Shown in pieces: positions 13,035 through 25,689 of a stretch of DNA of 64,000 bases. The notes beneath the pieces were generated by a model that searched no databases, had not been told where the DNA came from, and worked only from the letters and a program-made list of their open reading frames with translations. Numbering within the stretch: position 1 is the stretch's first letter; each line of letters starts with the position of its first letter. A program made the position numbers and the translations under genes. The stretch comes from Armillaria gallica (taxonomy: Eukaryota > Basidiomycota > Agaricomycetes > Agaricales > Physalacriaceae): positions 806,001 to 870,000 of the forward strand of contig JBANDB010000012.1 of assembly GCA_037576215.1 (NCBI GenBank), in the 5' to 3' direction.

Positions 13035-13984
13035 TACGGCAGAGATAAAGAAAGGTCAGGGTATACAAAGTTGAAAGGGGGGTCGGATCCATAGGACAAA
13101 CTTAACACTTCGTTATATAGCAGTCATCATAAAGCGCCCAATCAACGTCTGAGATCAGTTCCATAGCTCTCCAATGAAGTTCAGATGGTCGGTTTTTTAT
13201 TGGGTGAGACATTGTAAGTGGACCTCGAGACTCGGGAGATAATCAGTTCTGAAAACCCACTCTCCATAATGTCACTCATGATTCATCGCAACATCACCAT
13301 AGTTACAGGGATCCCGAGAGGAAGCGCTGTGATCTGATGCCGCAAATCATCCCGCATTTAAATAGCCCAGTGTGATGATACAATCGCCTCGAGACAAGTC
13401 ACAACAAGCGCAGCATAAGTATGAGTAGCAGCGACCTGAAAACACTCGCCAGTCAGGTCAACTAGAATTGTCGTTCTCATCCGGTCGCTCGTATGTCTTT
13501 CAATCATAGCGTGGTCAATCACTGCCACAAACTTCGATTAGGACGCTTGAAATGGTTGGGCGTCACTTGAAGACGGCCATCATCACATCGATTGAGGTAT
13601 GGGCTTCGAGGTCAGCTGAGACAAGCAAGAGACAACGGAAAAATGATTCTGAAAGGGCATCAGCCGCGTGAAGCCCGTTGATGGTTCCAAACACAGTGGA
13701 AGACGGTGAGGTGAATAGATAACCAATCTGAGGTATGCCTGAGTTCCGTGGTCTAGCGAGGCGAGAGGTTGTGATACATATCAACTCTGATCCGCGACCA
13801 GCATTAGAACCCATCAGCTTCCATTATTTCCCGAATCATAAATTTGGGCAAACCGCGTGTCCCTAGAGTTGGTAGAGTTAACGGCAAGAGCAAGTTGGGC
13901 GTTTAAGGAAGCACTGAAAGGATTGAATCTAAACTTGATTGTCGTAATTGTGATTGACAACCAACCGTAATCTCGAAACAGGAG
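13035..13984. other. Upstream region of the 7TM gene; no gene seen
   Basis: An open stretch on the - strand at 13563-13814 has no recognisable domain and no splice partners I could connect. The region would include the promoter of the 7TM gene, but no clear TATA-type element stands out. It does not obviously match the repeat blocks on either side. Confidence 0.4.
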
Positions 13985-16900
13985 TGGACAGCCTGAATCT
14001 ATATACTAGTGACGCGCTCTACCAACTGAGCCGTATAGGAACAAAGTAGTCATGGCAGTGGCATGGACAGCACCGCTATGGATTCCGGAGGCTCATCTGG
14101 GAATCAGAAGCGCAATTTCAGTGTCCTCCAGTCTCATACCGTAGATGGAATCTGTATTTCAGCAAAGACGTTGGGACAAAAGCATCCATCATCCATCATC
14201 CTTCCAATGCCACGACTATTTCTCGTGCACCGCTATGAGGTATGCCAATATCATTAGGACGTAGTTGAATACCTCTCTTGATCTTTCCAACGCGGTCGAA
14301 ACGAGCGAACGATAGCCGAATCGAAAATGTAAGGCCGATCTGGAGATCCACAGCGAGAGCGCGGACGCAACCAAAGTGTTACAACTGCAGACACAAAATT
14401 AGGTCAATGTCAAAAAAACGAAGAATGTGCGCACCCCCATCACAAATCCTTGCAGTCACCTAGAGTATTCGCAGTCCTGATTCTCCCGCCTAGTATGACT
14501 CCTCCCGTCGACGCTCTTGACGGTTATGTTGAGGGCATGCAAGATTGCGGGGTGATCCATTCTTATTGACGTAGGGTTACAAACCATTAGAGGATAAATC
14601 GAAAGATTTCTAGCCGATGCACCTACCGCTGCTTTCATCTTTATCCCAACAAATTGAAACCGACACACTGGCAGGCCATTTTTTCCCCCAGCAGGCCGGA
14701 ATGCGAAACGTTTAGAGGCCTGCGGACGCAGAATCAGCGCCAGTAATGAAGAAAGTGATGCCCGTACCTCCTTTACCATCGTTCTGGCCCAACACCGTGG
14801 ATCAATCACATAGCGTCCGCGCAAGTTTATGCTTAGAAGATCATTGAGATTATTATGCAGTATGCACACTAGAAATCGGCCAGGCAAAAGAAATGATCGC
14901 TCTGACCTCGGGATCTTCCACGATAGCATTTAATTCGCTTGTCGAAAAGGTATGGTCGGGCGAAGAGGCGGGTAAGTTGACCTAGAGAGCTGGAGTCAGC
15001 GACACTCGCGTCGAAAGCACAATGCACGCACTACATCGATTCCTTGAAGGCTCACTCCGGCCAAAAAATCCTAGGAAATCTTGGCAGCATCCACAACAAT
15101 CAAATACTGAGCCTGAAGCCAAGCGCATAATGGAGATAGCCTTAGCGGAGAAGATGGTAGGACTCCGAGCATTCTCTGCGCGGTCGCGTAGCAGGGAGTA
15201 GTTTTAAAGAGGAAAGTCACGTATACTCTTTTCTTGGTGGCACGAAAGGAGTCGCCGCGGGTCCTGCAGGCATTGATTGCGTGCTGTTAAGTTGAAGAAG
15301 AAAATACGAGATAACGCACGTGGTCATGACGCGATCAAAATTTCAAAATCTTGAATCTTGTCCTTGGCACACCCATGGTATCTTATCTTCGTATACCGGG
15401 TGTTCCAATCTATCTTTCTCTGATTCGTGCTGGGGATTAAAAAGCCAGTGATTCTTGGAAACGAGTAAGAGACCTCGAATTGAATGAGGTGACAGACGAA
15501 GTAAGGGTTTTCCCACTCGTCTATGACTCCTTGACTGGCGGACCTAAAAATGAAGGCTTAGGAAGAGCACAGTTAGAGCACAGTCTAGAAGCAAGAGGGA
15601 CGGACTTACTGTCATCACCCTTCCCTGCATGCATGAAAATGACAAACGAGCCGGAGAGGAATCCCATTCGCCCTCATTGGGTGCGCTCTTCTTGACCTTG
15701 AAGCTGAGATAGCACACCTGAGCCAAAAATTTAAATAGTGTGTTTGCACGTCGAGCAGGCCCTCGAATTGAACGAGAAGGCATTTCCATAAAATACCTGC
15801 TTGGACAGCGACTCGAACCAGCAATGTACCCTGTTACACGCTGGGCCAAGTTCCACTTCCAAACAGTAATCAAACCACCTGCGAAAATAAGGCTCCAAAA
15901 TTAACACAGTGAAAATACGCTGTTCAATCTAGCGCATGAACTTACCTCAAGTCAGAAGCAGTGGACAATCTCTCAACGGCGAAAACGGTAACAGTCATGA
16001 TATTCCGGTGTACTGTATGCCCACACCAAACAGCGGTCTTCTTCACAGGAACCAAGTAACGGTTAATTAAAAACCGCAGACGGTGTCGACGCGAGCAGAT
16101 AATTTTACAAAACACGCACCTATACACATTCATCTTTGTCTCACAATTTGGAAGTGTGTCGAATGTGGATAGGACAACGCACGCACATTCATGCTCAAAT
16201 AGGTACGAGTTAAGCGTGAAGATGTCGTTTCTCAGGACCGCACTGTTCTAGTTCTGTCCCAAAAAAATAATAAAATGACATATGCCCTGATCATAATAGA
16301 CAGGACCCCGACTCGAACGAGGTGACCAACCAGACGAGTATTCCGTTCGTCTATGGCCTCTCTGCTCATGGGTCGGAATATATCTCGAAAAATGGTTCCA
16401 TGTCGATGATTGCAATCACGAGTTTTGTGGTCCTAGTCATTAAAAAAACAGCAGCGGAATTGCGGAACGAACAAAGAGGGCGGGTACATAAACCTCGCAT
16501 GTTGGATTGAACGGAGGACTGACAGTGAGAGATAATTCCATGTCGTTAGCAAATCGAACAGGACTCTTGCGCATTACCTCGTGAAGTACGTCCAGGCAGT
16601 TGGATATGAAATCGAGAGAAAGACAACTTGAGCGTGACTCGGAAAAGCAGAAAGCGAAATAAATTAGAAACCATATACCGAGTCACGGCACCAGGATGCA
16701 ATGACGGAAAGTGTATATTCAGGATACAATGAAGCAGCATGTACGAAGGTTTCTGTTGGTAAAAAATAATTCCTATACACCTCACATTTCGCTTCAGCCG
16801 ACTTGAACAAAATGGTCATCTATTGATAGGTCCATTATGACAGGAGCCAGAACCGAACAAGCTCTATGCGCGGTTCCAAAGTGCCATCATGCCATGAAGT

Positions 16901-17213
16901 GCAAAGGCGATCATACATAATGCAGCAGCGGGGTCTTACATAGTTGACACGAGCGAAGCACAAAACGACGGCTGTTTCGACACAGAGGAGAGTGTGTTTA
17001 CAAGTAGACCGATGTATCCAGTAAAAAAAATAGAGTCCGAGACGTGGAGAGTGTTCACCCAAGCTTTGCACCTTTGCAAAACATACAATTCCGTCTAGCC
17101 GACCAAACTTGATATCGGCGGCACACTGTACCAAAGGGGCTAAGAGGGGCTGGTGGTATACAAAGAAATAGTAGCAGGACAGCAAGAAAAAGGTATTCAC
17201 CGCCATAGGGTAA

Positions 17214-17269
17214 TGGCACGAGCTAGGATCGAACAAGCACTGTGCGCAGTCCCAATGCGCCATCGTGCC
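17214..17269 (-). other. tRNA-like sequence lacking the anticodon arm (best-folded copy)
   Basis: 56 nt on the - strand. The acceptor GGCACGA/TCGTGCC is perfect, the D stem GCGC/GCGC is perfect with loop ATTGGGACT, and the linker is ACAGT. The T arm is GCTTG-TTCGATC-CTAGC (4/5 pairs), with discriminator A. There is no anticodon arm at all. A degenerate Thr-like copy lies just before it at 17088-17145. Confidence 0.5.
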
Positions 17270-18552
17270 GTGGAATGATATACATAATATATACATAATG
17301 CAGCAATCCATCTGAACAGCTGGATGTTATATCAGCAATGAAGTGCGGAATAACAGTTGTTTTTTAGAAACGCGAGGGAGGTACATCCACGAGTTAGGCC
17401 GATGCGTCCAGTAAAGAAACAAAGAGAGCGACGACCTGGGTCAGCAGGCCGGCTCCGCTGGCATGTAAGTAACGAGGAGGGGAGGCGGAAGGCGAGGCGT
17501 GGGTGATGGAGAGGCTGACTGAGAGGTAGGCCCAGATGCGATGGTGTAGGTATATCCAAATACGGACCTAGGAGCGTGCGCACGCTCAGCGAAGGAAAGA
17601 CGGAGGAAACCAGATGACTCACGTAGACCTGAAGATGCGGGCGAACACTAACTAGACCATCAATGCATCATCAGCGACCGATCATCTCGTCTTGTTAGAG
17701 GTCCATGAACCTTTGGGCAAGAACCAGCTGCAGCCACAAAATCAGAACGACGTCAAGCAGAAGAAAAGACGCTCGCACCTCGCCCGTGCACCTCCACTCC
17801 TTCATGCATGACATCGAGGGAGCACAGGTCTCGGCCCATATGCAGACATCCCGTCCCAAAAAGGCCCAAAGATGAAAGGCAGACAAGATGGTCGACCTCT
17901 CGCGTAGGTGACCTGCAAAGTCAATCTGGATAGTTAACTTGGCGACACCTTGATGTCAGGTTGAAGGGACGAATACGCACCATCCTGCGCATTCGACAGT
18001 CTTGCCCTTGATTTTAACATCGCTTTAGCCTGCGTGTCAGGCTCAGAACCTGGAGCAAGTGTCGATGGAAGTGGGAAGAGAAAGAGAAGCGTACATTTCC
18101 CACGTAAGATGTAGCTTGTCTATTGCGATAGCGCGGCTCTTGTATAACCTAGAGAGACATGAAATTAGAGAGACCTCAAGTCAAAGAAAAGATGCCCGCA
18201 CCCGAGACCTACCAATCATCCATCTGCCCCAGCTGGCAACCAGGCTGCCAGCTCATCCCAGCGACGAGGGTAATGTTGAACGTTCAAGGAATTGGTGACC
18301 CGTATATGCGCATCTCCGATTGCTCTTCTCCTCGAGTTCTCTACCATCTCTAGTTGCCTGGTCTGGAATGCTTTGACAGAGAACAGATACATCCACGCAG
18401 GGAGGTTCGTGTTTTTGTCGATATGCTGTGAGTCTATGCTTGAAAGATAAGTGAACAGATTATACAGTAGACAGACCTACCCACACTCGAATTCGTCAGG
18501 CCAAAAGAACCGATGGCTCTGTCCTTGGTCTCCAGTCACGATTCGTAAATCA

Positions 18553-18852
18553 TTAGACGCACGTTAACGTTAAATTCGCTTGGCACAAAGACGTGGTTGG
18601 GAGAAGAAGCGGGTAGGGTTGACCTGGAGAGTTGGAGTAGGCGACACCCGCGCCAAAAGAACAATGCACGTACCCCCATAGATTTCTTGCCGACCCCTCG
18701 ACAATACTAGTACGGACAGAGAATATTGGCAGTATCCGCCTCAAATGACTGCGACTTGGCGTTTTGCTGATAATCGAATACGGAGCCTCGAGCCAAGCGT
18801 TGAATGGAGACGGCGGGCCTATCGGAGGAGATGGCGGCTCGGCTTCGAGCAT
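18553..18852 (-). pseudogene. Surviving exon of the unrecognised gene family that fills the repeat blocks
   Basis: From MLEAEPPSPPIGPPSPFNAW the frame stays open to a donor at 18673 (GTACGT). A 50-bp intron follows (18624-18673), with a possible CTGAC-like branch region and acceptor CTCCAG; downstream coding then resumes with GTCAACC. Equivalent exons followed by the same kind of intron occur near 10770-10870, 15060-15200, 24910-25070 and 58080-58200, each with its own indels. The exon is Pro/Ser-rich and looks disordered; no function is recognisable. Confidence 0.35.
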
Positions 18853-19269
18853 TCTCTGGTCGGTCGTGTAGCAGGTCGCGCGTTTTATTCGTGACGTGAA
18901 GTAGTCACTGTAGGTGCAGGCTTCGACTCCGACAGATGCTTCGAAATTGTAGTGAGCGCAGGAGATGAAGAAAACACGAGGTCATGCACGTGGTCATGAC
19001 GCGATTAAAAAGTCAAAATCCCATCTTGGAAACACACCCGGTCATCAAAGTGAATAACCGTGATCTCGTCGCTTTGGAGGAAGAAGGGCGCCCCACTCCG
19101 GCAAGGTGAATCAGCCCAGATGAGAAATCCACTCGTCCATCATATTGCTGCCAGCCGGCAGCGAGACAAAGTACTGATAGGCGTTGTTGGCAGAATCAAA
19201 TCACCAGTCGCCGGTCCTTCAAGCTTGACTCGATGAGCTTCGATATCGCTAGCTCCGCCAAGAGGTTCT

Positions 19270-19591
19270 TCAGACCATAGAGTTATACATCAGCCACGTA
19301 TCTATTTTCTTGAACTTATGACGCAACGAAATTAACCAGTGCCGACTATCATCACTACTCTCTTCATCCGCTGTCGGAGATGCTGATCCTAGCCTCAGCT
19401 TTTCATTATGGTTCGACAATGGCTGCTTTCTCGCATATACTTGTATGACTTTCCGAGTCGTCCTTTCTACTACCGCTGCTGTCCTTGACTTCGACTTTGG
19501 CCGTAAACTCGACGAGGGCGTGCTTGTTAGCACGAACGATGCCTGTGGACATCTCAGGATGAAAATGCTTGTACGTGCCTCTTCCTATCAT
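19270..19591 (-). pseudogene. C-terminal remnant of the same repeat-block gene family
   Basis: Two overlapping frames on the - strand read like coding: one contains HPEMSTGIVRANKHALVEFT, the other ends in a hydrophilic tail with LGSASPTADEESSDDSRHW and a stop at 19270. Counterparts at about 11360-11480 and 60200-60330 are more decayed. The change of frame near 19500 suggests an indel or an unrecognised intron. I cannot assign a family. Confidence 0.3.
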
Positions 19592-20686
19592 TCCTTCCAG
19601 CTTGGTCCGAATTTTATGAATCGTCAGGCCTCGGCTTTGTTATTAAGAAATTCATCCTAGGATTCAGTTTCTGGTAATGTATATTCAAAAGCCGTGCAAT
19701 TGGGAGAGGAAAAAAGCATCTTCAGGTGCCACTGTCCTTCTCTGCGTCGTACTCGGGATTTTGTATAAAAAAGTAAACTCAAACTCCACGAACTAAGGAA
19801 CCCTGAATCGAACGAGGTGACAGACCAAGTGAGAGCTTTCCCACTTGTCTATGACTCCTTGATTGATGGGCCCAAGAAGCGAAAGCTAATGAAGAGCACA
19901 ATGATTTGAAAAATAAGAGGGATGGAGTCACCGACTTCATCCTTCCCTGCGTCAAAGAAAGTGTGAATGAGCCATCTATTCGCCTCTTTTATCCTTGAGT
20001 GCAGGTAAGCTCTTCCCGACCTTGAAGAAAGGCAGTCAATAACACCGAGAGAGCGCATTCCAGCCAAAAAGGCATCAAATCAATACAATTAAATCAGGCC
20101 CTCAAATCGAACGAGGAAGTATTTTTACAGCTTAATCCTTGCATGGACAACGACTCGAACCAGCAATGTACACGTTAACACGCTGGGCCATGTAGCGTTG
20201 CACCTAAGACTGCGAAAGAAAGTCCCCAGGTTGAAAGAAAATACAAATACGTGTAGACGACTCACGAAGGTGGCGATCTGCCTATGTCAGAAGTGAAAAT
20301 GTTAGCAGCCAAACAGCGATCTTTTTTAAAGGAGCTGAGTAACGGTTGATGACTGAGATGCATGTTCCAAGCACTCAGCAAATAAATGAAAAGATTTTAC
20401 AGGTTACACACCCACTGCCAGGTACCAACCGGGAACCTGTACAAATTCACCTCCATCTCGTAATACAGCGGCCCTCCAACAGATCGAACAAAGAGGGCCG
20501 TCCACGAAACGCCTAGTGATCCTGATCTATGCTTAGCTTCGTCCTTACTCGGCAGTTAAACAGAGGACTTTTTAACATTTTACAAGAAAGGCCACATGCT
20601 TATTTATGGGTTTAAACCAGAGACTCCGGCCCCCAACTACGTTGCAAAGTCCCGCAAACCAAAAAGGAGTGGTTCGGGGAAGTCCA

Positions 20687-20779
20687 TTCCCTCTAGCCGA
20701 CTTGAACGACTGACCTCGTCATAAGACAATGAAGGAGTTACGTACTAGTGACGCGCTCTACCAACCGAGCTAAGAGGGA
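20687..20779 (-). tRNA. tRNA-Thr(AGU), with 20-nt intron
   Basis: A complete cloverleaf on the - strand, 93 nt. The acceptor TCCCTCT/AGAGGGA and D stem GCTC/GAGC are perfect. The anticodon stem CGTCA/TGACG pairs fully. The loop CTAGTA..A gives anticodon AGU. The T arm is AGTCG-TTCAAGT-CGGCT, with discriminator A. The intron (20 nt) lies one base 3' of the anticodon. This is the better of the two intact copies, all stems being paired. It sits 65 bp from the arm-less tRNA-like sequence at 20845-20900. Confidence 0.8.
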
Positions 20780-20844
20780 CGCTGGTCAGTAATTCCCAGG
20801 ATGGAAGGAGGAGCTGCAAAAGTATCGCATTTACGGGGTACCAA

Positions 20845-20900
20845 TGGCAGGAGCTCAAATCGAACAAGCCCTTTGCGCAGTCCCAATGCGCCATCGTGCC
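20845..20900 (-). other. tRNA-like sequence lacking the anticodon arm
   Basis: 56 nt on the - strand. The acceptor GGCACGA/TCCTGCC has one mismatch, the D stem GCGC/GCGC is perfect, the linker is AAAGG, and the T arm is GCTTG-TTCGATT-TGAGC. It is the partner of the intact tRNA-Thr at 20687-20779. Confidence 0.5.
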
Positions 20901-22707
20901 ATGAGATAAAACTAGAGTGCAGAGAGATGTCAAATACCCGGTCATCCAATAATACACTCAAATAATGGTACAGAAAACCAGGGGTATGAATCAAGTATGA
21001 ATTGATATCAACAACGGACGGAATGATGGTTCATCAGAAGAATGGTTTTGGAAGGATGTATAGGTATAATATCAGTTTGCGTAATCACTCGTAGTTTGGT
21101 GGAATGTGCCACAAAAATGCCTTGTCCGAAATGAAGGGGAAAAAACACCCTGAGAGCAACGAAGAGAACAGCGATAACACTGACGCCGCCAACCAGTGCG
21201 TGCAAGGCTGGAAAGCAGATGATGCACAAAGCAGTGATATAGACCTTGCACGGGAGCGCGGTGGAAGTGTACCTAGAAGCGAAAGAAGGGAACGTGGATG
21301 CAGAAGGACAGACGAACCGGGATTAAAATCCTCCTTCATTCCCATGAGTCGACTTGCCAGAGGATGATCGATATTGATGACGCCATTGACGGCGAGTCAC
21401 TATATTGGCACGAGATGACTTTGGTCAATTAGGTTGGCGTCAAAGAAAAGAAGAGGCACACATAATGGTACCGCCCAGCGTTGCATCCATCCTCCCTGGA
21501 TTCCAGTCAACTTCAATCCGATCCCACTGCCAGCGGTTGCTGGATGTCTAGTCTTCAGCGCTTTACGGATGACCGACACATCCGCTTGTCGGTGTGCTGC
21601 GAGCGTAGGCTTAGAAGATCGTTCTGTAGAAGCGTCTATCGCTACATCGATCTCGGTCCCATAATTCCTCGCCATGCTGGCGTTCGCAGGAGTAAAAGTA
21701 AGAGATTCGGATTGAATGTTAACGTTGAGATGGCTGCAGACGTGAGATCAGAGGGACGTTCAGATGAAGGAAACCGATGCATACTATTACCGGCTCTCGG
21801 TAAGCAGCGAACACCCTGGATCACTCAGATCGCATCCTCCAGGCTCGATTAACTCTGCGCAAAAGCACAGCTCAGGAACTGAGTCAAGGGAGCTGAAGAG
21901 CACAAGGTCAGCGATACACAAACACCGAGAGAGCAATAAACGCACCGTCTCTACTCACTCGCACCGATCCTGATCCTATTCGCTTTCAAGAGGTTAGTTT
22001 AATCGAATACTTCGCCCTGAGCGTGAGGCGGATGCGAGTTTCAAAGTAGGCTGCTACCTGGAGCCGGCGTAATGAACAGAGGCCAAGGTCGGGTCGTGGA
22101 CGAAGATGGAACGAGGATGAGAGTACTTCCTTTCCCACGACCCGCTTCAATGCGACCATGTGATCTGAACGCGTGAAGGTCGAAGTTCTTCCAAGTTCTG
22201 CAACTTCTTCCGAATGCTTCCCTCCGAATGTATCGTCTCCTTCATTTCCAATCCTGTCCATATTAGCATTCACAACAATAAAATGAAAGCCCTTGCCAAT
22301 CAGGCCTTAGTACTCGAATTCGAGCAACCAAAATGTAACCCCATTCCGGTATAATCTTTCCTGGCTCCAGGTAAGGGATGCGAATCCAAACAGTAGACGG
22401 TCTTACCGGCTCGACTCTTGAAGAACGGCAGAGCGTCGATATAGAGTTGTCACAAATACTTCTAGGACGTTAACTCTGAAGCAACGACGCGAGTCACAAA
22501 GGTGCTAAACTTGGAGCAGGACCTCGGATCGAACAAAGAAGGTGCATCCATGAATCCCCCGGTCTACTTATACTTAACTTCAACGATTAAACAAGATGCA
22601 ACTTTTACAACCAAAACGTAACCAGTAATGGGCTACGATCCCAGTAGCGACATCGCTGGTGAGGGTCTTGATTCTCAAAAACTTGGAAAAAATTGCAATC
22701 ACAGAGA

Positions 22708-22774
22708 ATTCCCTCTAGCCGACTTGAACGACAATCGAATTGGTGAGATGCTCTACCAATGGAGCCAAGGGGGA
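22708..22774 (-). pseudogene. tRNA-Thr-like copy without an anticodon arm
   Basis: The 3' half (T arm AGTCG-type with TTCAAGT, acceptor AGAGGGA) is intact. The D arm carries A-box changes, and the anticodon arm is replaced by unpaired sequence, as in the copy at 8445-8510. An arm-less tRNA-like partner follows at about 22842-22898. Confidence 0.45.
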
Positions 22775-25689
22775 CCAATAGTATGCTGGATTTCAAGTAA
22801 TAAGTACATCCCAGCATGGTAACAGAAAAATCGGTATCCCATGGCACGAGCCGGAACCGAACAAGCCCTTTGCGCAGTTCCCGATGAACCATGGCGCTGT
22901 GAGATAAAGCTGACTTGTCGGCTAGTAGTAGTGTAGTAATACACTCAGTGCTGCTAAACAGTGGCGTAGAGCAGGGTGTTAATCGATAGCACTCTCTCCA
23001 GGTAAAGCGTTAGTTGGGTGCAAATTTACATAGTATATATCTATCCTGAATTTACCTGTGTTGTGCATAGCATTGAACACCGAAATAAAGACGCCAGTGA
23101 CAGAAGCTTCGAAGCAGGACCTGAAATCAAACAAAGTGGACTATACTGAGCGTCTGTCATTACTCTATGATCCGACATAAAAGCAACTTACAAGTGAGGA
23201 AGTCCTCGCAGCTATGAGCCTACGATGAAGTTCTCGGAAACTGGGTACTAAAAAAACGAAGAACTCTCGAAAGATCCCTCTCGTCACTTGAATGACCTCC
23301 CTCCTCATTGAGACTCTCAACTAACAAGGCCAAGAGGGATTGTTGGTACACTGGAATTCAAGCAATAGGTTCCAGCACGGCAGCAGAAGCAGCGGGAAAA
23401 ACCATGGTACATTTCACATGGCACGAGCTTGAATCGAACAAGCGCTTTACATGGTTCCCGATGCACCATCCCGCCGTGAGATAAAGCCAAGCGCTGGTTA
23501 ACAAATCTTGTGGGTCAGTGAGGTAATACACTCAGTGCTGTTAAACATAACACAATAATGGCGCAGTGCAGGGTGTTGATTGACAGCAATAACAGGCGGT
23601 GCATACAATTTGACAGGACGTAGAGAGATAAGGTATAAAGTGAGCATGCATAATCGTTCGTAGTAAGTGGGAGAACCGAGACCATGCCCCAAGGCTGCAT
23701 TGAATGCGGGGTGGATGATGCATGAAGAACTGATGGAGATCCCGCACGGGAGTATGGTAGAAGCGAAAGATGGACAGATGGAAGGAATCAAGAACCAGAC
23801 CCGCAGATCAACTAACACACTGGAGCTCGGCACTCCTATCAGAACCGTTTGTGTCACCAGCAGCTAGGTAATGGCGTAAGCGGAGGTTAAAGAAGAGAAG
23901 CCTGGTTTGGTAGACCTGCAGACACAGTATTGGAACGGCGTCAAGGAAAGAAAAGACGCTCAGTCCTCCATACACGACTGCATCTGTTTCATGCATTGTC
24001 CTACCCGCATCATTGCGTCATCCCTTATGTTGAGGGAACCTACCACGACTCTGCGACGGAGAAGAAATATGAACAACTGGTGCTCGAACCTAGGAAAAAA
24101 CCCCTCAGCCAATCAACGTCAACATCCGCAATAGATAAGCCACCCACCTCGAGGATTTGATTTCTCGTAGGTCCCAGAAGTGCAATCGGCATCCGGTACA
24201 CCAAACACAGTGGTGATCACTAATTGCAAGGTCAAAGAGGCGCAGAAGAGGAAGCGTACAAGAGGCGCCCACATCGTCATCCGGTACGGCGAGCAATTAC
24301 AAGGTTAACGGGGTGCGAGAGAGGAAGCATTGGATCCTCGCAGCTCTCTTACAACCTGAATAGACATGACATCAGAGCAACGTCAAGTGAAAGAAGAAGG
24401 GCGCGCACCTCCACTACCAATCCATCTTCCATCTGCGACTACTCCAGGCTGCCAGCTCATTCCAACGTCAAAGGCAATGTTCAAGCAACCGGTGAGCCAT
24501 CTGTATGTGCATGTCTCTCGCGTTCTCTACCATCGCTGGCGGTTACAAGTCGCCCGGTCTGGAATCAATTTTGACGGAGGACAGACACATCCACACAAGG
24601 AAACGCTTGTTCTTGTTGACAGGCTACGAGTCTGCGCTTAGAAGATCTGCGAAAACATTATACAGCAGACGCACCTACCGAGGACATCCACAGTGGTCGT
24701 GACTGACATGAAATCGGCAAGGCAAAGGAACCAATTGTTCCGACCTCGGTCTCCCCAGTGAATCAGTACACGGGGTCTTACACGTGAGCGTTCAACCCCC
24801 TTGGCGTAATGGTATGTTTGGGGGACGAGCAGGTAGGGTTGACCTAGAGAGCGGAAGTCTGTGACACCTGCGGCGAAAAAGAAAAAGAATGCACGCACAC
24901 CCATCGATTCTTTGCAGATCCCCCAACGATCCTAGTGCGAATAGACATTCTTGGCAGTAACCGCCTCGACAACTCTGAGTTTTGTTGATAATCGAATAGT
25001 GGGCTTCGAGCCAATTGTAGAACAGAGACGGGCCAGGGAAGACAGCAAAGCCTTAAGCATTCTGCGGAGGGTCAACGTTCAACCACCAATCTTCCATTGG
25101 CAACTAGAGTAACACGGTGAATTGATCAATGCACGTCTCTTGAGGGGATTCTCCAGGCTCAATTCGCTCGGCGCGAAGGTGTGGTTCATTGGACAGAGAT
25201 GAGGAAGACGAATGCGTCGACCTGGAGAGCTAAAGTCAGTGGCACTCCAATTCCGAAAGAATAATAAACACGCCACCATGATCTATCCGTACCGTGTCCG
25301 GTGCCTCCTAAACAATATCCGCCTCGCTCAAAGTTGGAGGGTTGAATATTCTGAATCCTTTGTGAGGCTGATGTGAACTTCGGAGTAGTAGTAACGCGGC
25401 AGGGGCATCGAACAGAGAATAGTGGCCATGTCCGACTTGTCGACTCCGCAACAAGAGTAAAATTTGAGTAAAATATCCTGATAGTATTCGCTTCAAACGG
25501 CTACGTATCAAGCTGCGCGATATCTCGAGTCCTCCATGATGTTGAAGTGAGCTTGGAACTCGCGTAGAGCCTAGAACGGAGACAAGGGCGTTAACGAAAA
25601 GCTCCGACGGATACAGTGACCATGGCACACATTCTTCCCACGGCCAAATTCGCACTACATGTGATCTGAACGCGTCGGTTCCTCAAATA

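Larger units (their letters stand above)
13985..19690. repeat. Segmental repeat block B (partial copy)
   Basis: A mosaic copy of the same modules. 13996-14036 is the 5' half of the tRNA-Thr sequence; 14270-14960 resembles 4890-5800; 14940-15400 resembles 10590-11050; 18000-19690 resembles 10030-11500 in order. It also carries extra tRNA-like cores with B-box-type motifs on the - strand at about 15475-15540, 16306-16375 and 15780-15850. The arm-less module occurs at 16846-16900 and 17214-17269. Decayed coding pieces survive at 18674-18852 and 19270-19591. Confidence 0.55.
19790..25680. repeat. Segmental repeat block C
   Basis: Collinear with block A: 20400-21400 corresponds to 6100-7100, 21400-23000 to 7150-9000 (22280-22560 matches 8030-8310 at very high identity by eye), and 23300-25100 to 9300-10900. 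It carries an intact tRNA-Thr at 20687-20779, arm-less tRNA-like copies at 20845-20900, about 22842-22898 and 23419-23475, and a further tRNA-like core at 20145-20205 (T loop TTCGAGT, with GCAACG/CGTTGT ends). No intact protein gene is seen. Decayed exon-intron units continue on the - strand, for example the intron ending near 25220. Confidence 0.6.

Noticed and set aside
15475..15850. Possible tRNA genes at about 15475-15540, 15780-15850, 16306-16375, 19797-19870 and 20145-20205
   Set aside because: T-loop motifs are good, but acceptor and anticodon stems do not pair well. They are mentioned as tRNA-like remnants within the repeat blocks only.
16835..17311. Long - strand open frame (158 codons)
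   Set aside because: It reads straight through two arm-less tRNA-like sequences and a Thr-like remnant. Composition is Cys/His/Tyr-rich without domain, so it is an accidental frame.
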